In this document: piece by piece, positions 8,510-16,335 of the stretch
Layout of the letters: each line of letters opens with the position of its first letter
How positions within the stretch are numbered: position 1 is the first letter of the stretch
Source of the DNA: Telluria antibiotica
Lineage (GTDB): Bacteria; Pseudomonadota; Gammaproteobacteria; Burkholderiales; Burkholderiaceae_D
Length of the DNA stretch: 64,000 bases
Reading direction: 5' to 3'
Assembly (NCBI RefSeq): GCF_011682055.1
Contig: NZ_JAAQOM010000005.1
Span: 287,049-351,048, forward strand
Program-made: the position numbers and the translations under genes
The notes under the pieces: generated by a model
Told to the model about the DNA's origin: nothing
Seen by the model: the letters and a program-made list of their open reading frames with translations, nothing else
The model's database searches: none

Positions 8510-8722
8510 TCAATGGTGGTGGTGCCAGTGGAGCTCGTTCGATTCGACGAAGGATTTCACGGCATCCGGGTTGCCGGTCGCGTGGCGCTTGATCTCGCCG
8601 CATTGGCAGATGCCCTGGTAGGGCTGGATGTGCGAGCAGGCGGACACTTGTTGCAGGGTGACCTTGACCGGCTTGGCGCACTTGGCGCACTTGAAGGTCA
8701 GGAAGCGGGCGGGTTTCGACAT
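8510..8722 (-). CDS. Small zinc-ribbon-like protein with polyhistidine end
   Basis: 70 residues. Cys12-x2-Cys15 and Cys39-x-Cys41, with Cys29 between, suggest one zinc-binding ribbon. The protein ends in the unusual HWHHHH, a natural metal-binding tail. No other domain. It precedes the methyltransferase gene by 11 bp on the same strand. Likely a small metalloprotein or accessory factor; function unknown. The alternative, a chance frame, is unlikely given the cysteine spacing and tight linkage. Confidence 0.65.
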   Translation of the reverse strand: MSKPARFLTFKCAKCAKPVKVTLQQVSACSHIQPYQGICQCGEIKRHATGNPDAVKSFVESNELHWHHHH

Positions 8723-8825
8723 GATCAGTAAATGAAGATGAAATCAGCAACGCCGTCCCGGAGCATGGCGGCATGCGGCGGGCACGGCAGGACAAGGGAA
8801 GGGGCGCATTTTAGCATTGCGCCGT

Positions 8826-11800
8826 CTAGCATTGCACCGTCACGGCGCTGCTGCCGCCACCGGCGGGCCGCACGAGCACCTTGGTCGCGATCCGTTCCGT
8901 CATCTCCTGCACGTGCGAGATGACGCCGACCTTGCGGCCCAGCGATTGCAGCGCATCGAGCGCGTCCATCGCGACGCCCAGCGTGTCGCTGTCGAGGCTG
9001 CCAAAGCCTTCGTCGATGAACAGCGATTCGACCTTCACGCGGTTCGACGACAGCGACGCCAGGCCCAGCGCGAGCGCCAGCGAGACGAGAAACGATTCGC
9101 CGCCGGACAGCGAATTCACGGAGCGCACTTCGCCGCCCATGTCCTGGTCGCGCACCATCAGCGCCAGCGACGGACCGGCCGTGCTGACGACGCGCTCCAG
9201 CCGGTAGCGCCGCGCCAGCTGGCCCAGGTGGTTGTTCGCATAGCCGAGCAGCACGTCGAGCGTGAACTGTTGGGCATAGTTGCGGAATTTCTTGCCGTCG
9301 GCCGAGCCGATCAGCTCCGCCAGCTTCGCCCACCGATCCTCGATGGCGCGCTGGCGCTCGATCTCGGCCATCATCGAGCGTGCCCGCTCGCGCCGCTGCT
9401 CGTCTTCGCGGATGCGCATGGCGAGGCCTGCGGCCGCTTCCCGCGCGGCGTCGCGTTCGACCTGGGCACGGTGCAGCGCGGCGGCGACGGTGTCGGCGCC
9501 GGCGTCTCGCGGCAGCGCTGGCGGGCGGTCGTGGCGAGATGTCGGCGCAGGGACCTGCTCGGCGTCGGAAGCGTCGCCATGCGTGTCCGCATCGGGCGTT
9601 TCGGCACCGGCGCCCGCGTCCGCATCCGCATCGGCATCCGCATCAGGCGGCAGCAGGTCCTCGCGCAGCCGCTCATGCTGCTCCCGCTGCGCGCGCCGTT
9701 CCCCCGAGATCGCCGTGGCCTGGCGCACGGCGGCATCGAGTTCCTGCAGGACCGTGCGCTCCTGGGCGATCCACGCTGCGCCGACCTGGAGCAGGGCGGC
9801 CAGCTGCTGTTCGTTGGCGACGCTTTCCAAAGCCGGGTCGCTGCCGTCGAAATCGTGGATCCACTGCGCGAGGCGTTCGCCCGCGTCGGCCAGTTCGCCC
9901 TGCAGGTCGGCGATGCGGGCGGCCGCCTGGGCCTGGGCCGCGCGCGCCCGGGCTTCCGCCTGCGCCGCCCGCAGGCTCGCGGCCTGGCAGCCGTTCACTG
10001 CGGCGCGTGCCGACGTCACGGCCGTTGCGAGCGCTTGTTCGACGTCGCGCACCGCACGACCTTCGAACAGGCCGGCGCGTTCGGCACGGTGGGCGAGCAG
10101 TTCGGTATCCATGCGGGCAAACTCGGCATCGGCATCGGCGCGGCGCCGGGCCGCCTGCTCGACACGCGCCGCCAGCGCGCCATGTTCGGCCTCGAGCGTG
10201 CCGATGGCGCCATGCAGCCGTTGCTGGCGCGCGGCCTGCTCGTTCCATTCGCGGGCTTCGTGTGCGCGTGCGGTGCGCCAGCCGGCAGGATCGCGTTGCC
10301 AGCGGTCTTGCCAGCCGTCGCCGCACGCGGTCGCCAGCACCGGGTCGAGCTCGGCCAACAGCGCCGCCAGCGCGGCAGCGGCCGCCTCGCGCCGTGCCGC
10401 GAGTGCCGCGATGTCGGCGTCGAGCCGGGCCAGCGTGCCCCGGGCGGTCTGCGCCGCGGCCAGCAGGCGCGCGTGGTCGGCATTGGCCTGATCCCACGCT
10501 TGCTGCGCGACGTCGCGCGCGAGCACGGCGCGGCGCAGGCCGGTGTCGCGTGTTTCCAGGTCGTCATAAGCGGCGCGCAGCGCGGCCAGTTCGGCGGACA
10601 GCCACCGTCCACGTGCGTCGTGGTCATCGTCGCCGTCGGGTGCTGTGGCCGCGAGCGGATTGTCGGCCCATTCCGCGTCCAGCTGCGCGAGGGCGGCAGA
10701 GAGGCCGTCGCGCTCGCGCGCCAGCGCCGCCAGCCGTTCGCCTGCCGCCTCGAACGCGGCGCGCTGGTCGGCCTGCAAGTCGACGTTGGCGCGTTGTTCG
10801 GTGCGGCGCGCCGCGAGCTCGGCGGACAGGTTGTCCAGCACGGCGTGCAGCCGGTCGTCCTGGTGCCGGTAAGGATGTTCCGTGCCGCCGCACACGGGGC
10901 AAGGATCGCCGTCGACGAGCGTCGCGCGCAGTTTCTCGACGCCGTCGGCGCACGCGAGTTGCGCCGACTTCAGCATGCGCTCGGCCTGGCCCACGGCGGC
11001 ATCGAGCGCGACGCCCGCGGCGCGTGCCGCATCGAGGCCTTCCTGGGCCGCGGCGCGCGCCTGCGTGGCCTGGGCGGCCTGCGCATCCACGTCGGCGAGG
11101 CGGCTGCGGTGCGTGCGCGTCGCCTGCCACGTGTGGTCGAGCGAGGCGAGATGCTCGCGCCGCTGGTCGAGCGTGCGCCGTTCCGTGCGCAGCGCGTCGG
11201 CGTCGATGCCGTCCAGCGCAGCCGCGGCCTCCCTGCGCGCGGCATCGCGCACGTCCAGCAATTCGACGGATGCCGCCAGCGCATGCGCCGTCCGCTGCGC
11301 CGCGCCGGCCGCCTGTTCCGCGCCGGCCTTCGCGGTGTCGAGGGCTTGCGCGCTGGCCGCATCCTGCTGCGCCGCCTGCTCGGCCTGGGCGAGACGCTGG
11401 TCCCAGCGGGTCCATTGCGTGGCAAGTGGTTCGCGCGCGCCGTGCGCGGCGAGCCATGTGCCCGTGTCGTGCAGGGTACGCCGGCTGGCGTCCAGTTCCG
11501 CCGTCTTTGCTTGCAGGGCTGCCTGCGCCTGCGCCGCTTCCGTGCGCGCGTCGTCCGCCGCAGCGCGCGCCTTCGCGTGGGCGGGCGCCAGCGCGTCCAG
11601 CGTGGCGTCGAGGGCTTTGGCGCGGTCCAGTTGCGGGGCGGCGGCGCGCTGCGCGTCTTCCGCCGCGTCCAGCTTGCACTCGGCATCCATCAGGCCCTGC
11701 GCCGCCTGCCGCTGCGCGTCGAGGGCGCGGGCGAGATCGTGTTCGCCGGCCGCCAGCTGCGTCTGCACCTGGCGCTGCTCGCCGGCCAGGCGGCTCAGGT

Positions 11801-12743
11801 CGCCCACGAGGGCGCGCGCCGGCTGCACGGCGTCCAGGGTGGCCAGGCGGCGGCGCCGGTCGGCGGCCGAATCGGCCGCGGTGCGCGCCTGCGCAAGTGC
11901 GCCGTCGGCCTGGGTTTCGGCCGCTAGCAGGCGCTCCAGCTCCTGGTGCCAGCGCAATTGCCGTTCGAGCCCGGCCTGGCGCGTTTCGGCTGCTACGAGC
12001 GTCGCTTGCGCGGCGGCGTGGTCGGCGTCGAGCGCGGCCCGAGCGTCCGGGCCGAGCGGCGCCTGGTCCTGCAGGCGCTCGGTCAGGCGGCGCATGGCTT
12101 CCTGCTCCACGCGCCAGCGTTCGTAGGCGCGACGCGAGATGTCGCTGTAGACGGCGCTCCCCGTCAGCGTTTCGAGCAGCTCGCCGCGCTCGTTCTCGTC
12201 CGTGCGGAGGAATGCCGAGAATTCGTTTTGCGCCAGCAGCACGGAGCGCGTGAACTGTTCGAACGACAGGCCGATGCGGCGCTCGATCTCGGCCAGCACT
12301 TCCGTCTTGGTGCCGCCCAGCGCTTGGAGGCCGGGCAGTTGCTGCAGGCTCATCGTGGACGGCTGCAGCGCGCCCGCCGCGCGGTTGCGCGAGCGGCGCA
12401 CGCTCCAGCGCGCGCGGTAGCGCTGCGCGTCGTTGCCGACGAAGTCGACCTCGGCGAACGCGTCCGCCGTGCCGCGCCGCATCAGCGTGCGGCGGTCGGC
12501 GACGGACAATGTTTCGTCGCCCACGTCCGGCAGGTAGTTGCCCACCCGCGGACCCTTGATGAGGCGTGGCGTCGCGTCGTACAGGGCGAGGCACAGCGCG
12601 TCGAGCAAGGTGCTCTTGCCCGCGCCGGTGGGCCCGCTGATCGCGAACAGGCCGGCCGCCGCCAGCGGTTCGCTTTCGAAGTCGACTTCGAAGTCGCCGG
12701 CGAGCGACGCCAGGTTCTTGCCGCCGATGCGCAGGATCTTCAT
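8826..12743 (-). CDS. sbcC: Exonuclease subunit SbcC (Rad50-like ATPase)
   Basis: ATPase and DNA-tethering subunit of the SbcCD nuclease, which cleaves hairpins and protein-blocked DNA ends. 1305 residues. Walker A (GPTGAGKST) lies near residue 32. Two very long Ala/Arg/Glu/Gln-rich coiled-coil arms flank the zinc hook CPVC near 611-614. The ABC signature LSGGESF is near 1211 and Walker B FIDEGFGSLD near 1240. It is longer than E. coli SbcC (1048 residues); part of the excess is an Asp/Ala repeat insert near residues 1031-1060. The start at 12743 overlaps the sbcD stop by ATGA, indicating translational coupling. Confidence 0.96.
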   Translation of the reverse strand: MKILRIGGKNLASLAGDFEVDFESEPLAAAGLFAISGPTGAGKSTLLDALCLALYDATPRLIKGPRVGNYLPDVGDETLSVADRRTLMRRGTADAFAEVDFVGNDAQRYRARWSVRRSRNRAAGALQPSTMSLQQLPGLQALGGTKTEVLAEIERRIGLSFEQFTRSVLLAQNEFSAFLRTDENERGELLETLTGSAVYSDISRRAYERWRVEQEAMRRLTERLQDQAPLGPDARAALDADHAAAQATLVAAETRQAGLERQLRWHQELERLLAAETQADGALAQARTAADSAADRRRRLATLDAVQPARALVGDLSRLAGEQRQVQTQLAAGEHDLARALDAQRQAAQGLMDAECKLDAAEDAQRAAAPQLDRAKALDATLDALAPAHAKARAAADDARTEAAQAQAALQAKTAELDASRRTLHDTGTWLAAHGAREPLATQWTRWDQRLAQAEQAAQQDAASAQALDTAKAGAEQAAGAAQRTAHALAASVELLDVRDAARREAAAALDGIDADALRTERRTLDQRREHLASLDHTWQATRTHRSRLADVDAQAAQATQARAAAQEGLDAARAAGVALDAAVGQAERMLKSAQLACADGVEKLRATLVDGDPCPVCGGTEHPYRHQDDRLHAVLDNLSAELAARRTEQRANVDLQADQRAAFEAAGERLAALARERDGLSAALAQLDAEWADNPLAATAPDGDDDHDARGRWLSAELAALRAAYDDLETRDTGLRRAVLARDVAQQAWDQANADHARLLAAAQTARGTLARLDADIAALAARREAAAAALAALLAELDPVLATACGDGWQDRWQRDPAGWRTARAHEAREWNEQAARQQRLHGAIGTLEAEHGALAARVEQAARRRADADAEFARMDTELLAHRAERAGLFEGRAVRDVEQALATAVTSARAAVNGCQAASLRAAQAEARARAAQAQAAARIADLQGELADAGERLAQWIHDFDGSDPALESVANEQQLAALLQVGAAWIAQERTVLQELDAAVRQATAISGERRAQREQHERLREDLLPPDADADADADAGAGAETPDADTHGDASDAEQVPAPTSRHDRPPALPRDAGADTVAAALHRAQVERDAAREAAAGLAMRIREDEQRRERARSMMAEIERQRAIEDRWAKLAELIGSADGKKFRNYAQQFTLDVLLGYANNHLGQLARRYRLERVVSTAGPSLALMVRDQDMGGEVRSVNSLSGGESFLVSLALALGLASLSSNRVKVESLFIDEGFGSLDSDTLGVAMDALDALQSLGRKVGVISHVQEMTERIATKVLVRPAGGGSSAVTVQC

Positions 12744-14020
12744 GCGGCCTCCCGCTTGCTGCCGGCGGCGTCCGTCGGCAGCAGCAGTTCGGCGAACGCG
12801 GCCAACTGGTCGTCGGGCGCATCCTCGCCGAAGCGTTGCTGCCACAGGCGGCGGAAGATGTCGTCAGGCTGCAGTTGCGCGAGCTGGTCGAGGCTCAGCG
12901 CGGGTTCCGCACCGGCCGTCGTGACGACACGGCGCGTCGGTTCGATCTTCGCCAGACGCACGGGCTTGCCTTCCAGCGCCGCCTCGACCTGGGCGCGCAG
13001 GCCCGGCTCCGGCGCGTCGAGCAGCACGCGCACTTCCAGGTAAGGCCAGGCGTCGCGTGGCAGGTCGGGCAGGTCGAGGCCGACCAGTTCCGCGATCGCC
13101 TGCTTGACGGGCGCCGGCCGCGCCGGCACGCGCAGCAGCTCGACGGCGCGCGGCACGTGGATGGGCTCGATGGTGGCGGCGCGCGGGCCGTCCAGGTCGA
13201 TGCGCAGCACCTGGTGCCGGTAGCCGACCTCGGCGAACGACAACGGCAGCGGGCTGCCGCAATAGCGCAGGTGGTCCTGCTGGCCCACGCGCTGCGCGAG
13301 GTGCAGGTGGCCCAGCGCCGCATAGGCGACGTCCGGCCCGAACATCGACGCGGGCAGCGCTTCAGTGCCGCCGATGACGATGCGCCGTTCGGAGTCGGGC
13401 GACGCGTCGCCGCCGACCATGTGGCAATGGCCCATCGCGACGATCGCCTGGCCGTCCGTCGCCCGCGCGCGCGCCAGCTCGTACGCCTGCTGGTACAGGC
13501 TGCGGATGCCTGCGAGGTAGGCGTCGAACGCGTCGTTCGGGGTGCCGTCGGCGGACGGCGGCGCCACGCGCGGCACGTCGCCGGGGCGCAGGAACGGGAT
13601 CGCCACGCACCAGGCCCGCACCGCGCCGTCCTTGCCGGTCAGCGGCACGAGGAAGCGCTCGACGTCGATGTTGCCGGCCGCATCGCGCACGGCGTGGCCG
13701 ACGACGCGCGTCCCATGCGCTTCCAGCAGCGGGCCCGGCGCCTCGAGCCGCCCCGGAGAATCATGGTTGCCGGCGATGACGACGATGTCGAGCTGCGGCG
13801 CGCGCGCCCGCGCCTGCTGCAGGAAGCGGTACAGCTGGCGTTGCGCGGTGGCGGACGGGTTCGCATTGTCGAACACGTCGCCGGCGATCAGCAGGGCGTC
13901 CGCTTCCTCGGCGACGATCGTGTCGAGCAGCCAGTCGAGGAAGCACTGGTGCTCGTAGGTCCGGTCGAAATTGTGCAGGGTCTGGCCGAGATGCCAGTCT
14001 GATGTGTGCAGCAGCCGCAT
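12740..14020 (-). CDS. sbcD: Exonuclease subunit SbcD (Mre11-like nuclease)
   Basis: Manganese-dependent nuclease subunit of SbcCD. 426 residues, the usual length. Metallophosphoesterase motifs are in order: DWHLGQ (residues 8-13), GDVFDNANP, GNHDSPGRL, and the later GHCHMVGG and ALGHLHL histidines. The C-terminal third is the SbcD capping region. First gene of the sbcDC operon, with a 4-bp overlap into sbcC. The 136-bp gap to the divergent YcaQ-like gene should hold both promoters; I see no site in it that I can defend. Confidence 0.96.
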   Translation of the reverse strand: MRLLHTSDWHLGQTLHNFDRTYEHQCFLDWLLDTIVAEEADALLIAGDVFDNANPSATAQRQLYRFLQQARARAPQLDIVVIAGNHDSPGRLEAPGPLLEAHGTRVVGHAVRDAAGNIDVERFLVPLTGKDGAVRAWCVAIPFLRPGDVPRVAPPSADGTPNDAFDAYLAGIRSLYQQAYELARARATDGQAIVAMGHCHMVGGDASPDSERRIVIGGTEALPASMFGPDVAYAALGHLHLAQRVGQQDHLRYCGSPLPLSFAEVGYRHQVLRIDLDGPRAATIEPIHVPRAVELLRVPARPAPVKQAIAELVGLDLPDLPRDAWPYLEVRVLLDAPEPGLRAQVEAALEGKPVRLAKIEPTRRVVTTAGAEPALSLDQLAQLQPDDIFRRLWQQRFGEDAPDDQLAAFAELLLPTDAAGSKREAA

Positions 14021-14156
14021 GGTCGTTAGAAAGTCAGTAACGGTGGTTGAGCCAGGGCGCCAACTATAGCGCAGACGGCGCAGTACTGTAAAAAAAACCA
14101 GTACTTTTTCGTGTCGACTTATACAAATGTTGATCGGATGTCACTAGAATGTGCGG

Positions 14157-15392
14157 ATGAGCGAACCAATCTTGACTCCCGCTGTCGCGCGTTCCCTGCA
14201 TCTCGCCGCGCAGGGCATGCTGCAGGCCAGGCGCGCCCGCGCCACGAAGGACGACGTGCTGGCCGCCATCCGCCGCATGGGCGTGCTGCAGATCGACACG
14301 ATCAGCGTCGTGGCGCGCAGTCCCTATCTCGTGCTGTGGAGCCGCCTGGGCGACTACGACCCCGACTGGCTCGATCAGCTGCTGGCCGAGGGCCGGCTGT
14401 TCGAGTACTGGGCCCACGAGGCGTGCTTCATCCCCATCGAGGACTACGGTCTGTACCGGCACCGGATGGTCGATCCGGGCTCGCTCGGCTGGAAGTACGC
14501 GGGGACGTGGCTCGCGTCGCACCGCGAGGAGGTCGAGCGCGTGCTGGCCCATATCCGCGCCAACGGTCCGGCCCGCTCGGCCGACTTCGAACGCGCCGAC
14601 GGCAAGGCGGGCGGCTGGTGGGAATGGAAGCCGGAAAAGCGCGCGCTCGAAGTCCTGTTCACGACGGGGCAGCTGATGATCGCGCGGCGCCAGCAGTTCC
14701 ACCGCGTGTACGACCTGGCCGAGCGTGTGCTGCCGGGCTGGGACGACGCACGCATGCCGTCCGTCGCTGCGACCCGGCAGCGGTTCGTGCTGGACGCCGT
14801 GCGTGCGCTGGGCGTGGCGAAGGCTGCCTGGATTCCCGACTACCACCGCACGAAGCCGCCGCACCTCGACCCGCAGTCGCTGGCAGACGAGGGCCTGCTG
14901 CTGCGCGCCCGCGTCGAGGGGTGGAAGGAACCCGTGTACGTGCACGCGGACCATGCGGACCTGCTCGCCCAGGCCGTACGTGGCGCCTTGCAGGCCACGC
15001 TGACGAGCGTGCTGTCGCCGTTCGACCCGGTCGTTTGGGACCGTCGCCGGGCGCTCGACCTGTTCGGCTTCGACTACCGCCTGGAGTGCTACACGCCGGC
15101 CGAGAAACGCCGCTACGGCTATTTCACGTTGCCGCTGCTGCGCCGCGGGGCGCTGGTCGGGCGCGTCGACGCGAAGGCCCACCGCAAGACGGGCGTGTTC
15201 GAGCTGAAGTCGCTCGTGCTGGAGCCCGGTGTGCGCGTCAGCGAGCGCCTCGTGCGCGACCTGGCCGGCGCGTTCGGCCGCTGCGCGCGCTGGCATGGCT
15301 GCGGGCAGGTCGTGCTGGCCCATGCCGAGCCGGCCGCGCTCGCCATGCCGCTGGCTGCGGCGCTGGGCGACCCCTGGGCCGCCGCTGCTTGA
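14157..15392 (+). CDS. YcaQ/AlkX-type winged-helix DNA glycosylase
   Basis: 411 residues, HTH_42 family (tandem winged helices). Family members excise alkylated bases and unhook interstrand crosslinks. The catalytic motif is of the Gln-x-Asp form (LQID, residues 45-47 from this start), which in my recollection separates the YcaQ/AlkX branch from the Gln-x-Gln AlkZ branch. Other family landmarks are the YWAHEACFIP segment and SPFDPVVWDRRR. The start ATG at 14157 is preferred to a GTG two codons earlier. It is divergent from sbcDC, another DNA-damage locus, which fits a repair role. Confidence 0.82.
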   Translation: MSEPILTPAVARSLHLAAQGMLQARRARATKDDVLAAIRRMGVLQIDTISVVARSPYLVLWSRLGDYDPDWLDQLLAEGRLFEYWAHEACFIPIEDYGLYRHRMVDPGSLGWKYAGTWLASHREEVERVLAHIRANGPARSADFERADGKAGGWWEWKPEKRALEVLFTTGQLMIARRQQFHRVYDLAERVLPGWDDARMPSVAATRQRFVLDAVRALGVAKAAWIPDYHRTKPPHLDPQSLADEGLLLRARVEGWKEPVYVHADHADLLAQAVRGALQATLTSVLSPFDPVVWDRRRALDLFGFDYRLECYTPAEKRRYGYFTLPLLRRGALVGRVDAKAHRKTGVFELKSLVLEPGVRVSERLVRDLAGAFGRCARWHGCGQVVLAHAEPAALAMPLAAALGDPWAAAA

Positions 15393-15596
15393 GCCGGGGC
15401 CCTTTGTGATAAATCAAACGCGCATCCGGCCCGCCTCCTTACACTAGACCTTCCTTCAGGCCGACGACAACCAAAAGGGCGCACGACGCCCGAGACAACC
15501 AGGCCTGTCAACGACGCTCCCACCGGATCCTGCATCGCGCCGCGCATGGCTTGCGGCGGGGTGCTGTCCGGCGGTGCGGATAATAGTGGAGACCGA

Positions 15597-16217
15597 ATGC
15601 TGACATCGACTTATACCCTCGTCGCGTTGTCCGTCGAACAGACCACGGTGCGCGCCGCCCTGCAGTCGCTGCTCGACGAGCTGCGCGCGCTGCCGGCCGA
15701 CTTCAGCACGCTCGCCGCCGGCCGGGCGGCCCAGTTGTGCGCGGCGCTGCGCCAGACCTACGACAACTGCCATTGGCGCAAGCTCGACAAATTCCTCGTG
15801 CCCGCGCTGCGTCGCAGTACCGCGGCCGCCGACGGCCTGCTGGCCGACCTCGAGCGGCTCAGCGGGCAGGCCGCCCTGGCGATGGGCGCGGCCGAAGCTT
15901 GCGTCGGCCCGGCCGGCCATCCAGTGCCGCGCGATGCGTTCTGCGATGCCGTCGAATCGTGCGTCGGTGCGCTGCGCCGCCGCCTGGAGCGCGAGGAACA
16001 CGAGCTGTTCCCGCTGGCCCGCGCGGCCGTCGGCGGCGATGCGTGGTTCGCGATCGCCAACCAGATGCTCGCCCACGACGCGCACGCGCAGGAACACCGC
16101 GGCGATGCGCGCCTTGCCCGGCGCGGGCTGGCCGCGCCGGGCCGCGACACGCGCGGGCGCGACCCGCTGCAGCCGGAGTTCGGGCGGCGGCATGCGGCAC
16201 TCATCGCCGCCCACTGA
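15597..16217 (+). CDS. Hypothetical helical protein, hemerythrin-like
   Basis: 206 residues, all predicted helical. A motif of the hemerythrin HHE type is recognisable in the second half (REEHELFPLAR), and other candidate ligands are scattered (DNCHWRKLDK; AHDAHAQEHRGD), but the spacing does not give a clean full five-histidine site. It may be a diverged hemerythrin-like or regulator-of-nucleoid-type helical bundle. The start at 15597 (MLTSTYTLV) is chosen because upstream codons look non-coding. It stands alone between ycaQ-like and the DUF349 gene. Confidence 0.5.
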   Translation: MLTSTYTLVALSVEQTTVRAALQSLLDELRALPADFSTLAAGRAAQLCAALRQTYDNCHWRKLDKFLVPALRRSTAAADGLLADLERLSGQAALAMGAAEACVGPAGHPVPRDAFCDAVESCVGALRRRLEREEHELFPLARAAVGGDAWFAIANQMLAHDAHAQEHRGDARLARRGLAAPGRDTRGRDPLQPEFGRRHAALIAAH

Positions 16218-16335
16218 TTTTCGCTCGCCGTTCATCGGACAGCGACGAACATGTTGCTCGCACGCGCAGGGCTGGCGTTACGGGGCCATCAGGGTTCTTT
16301 TGCTATGATGGCGATTTTGGAAGTGCGATTTCATC

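Noticed and set aside
8817..11927. Long plus-strand open frame opposite sbcC
   Set aside because: Sequence is His/Arg/Gly-rich, has no domain, and lies wholly antisense to a gene with all SbcC motifs; a by-product of high GC.
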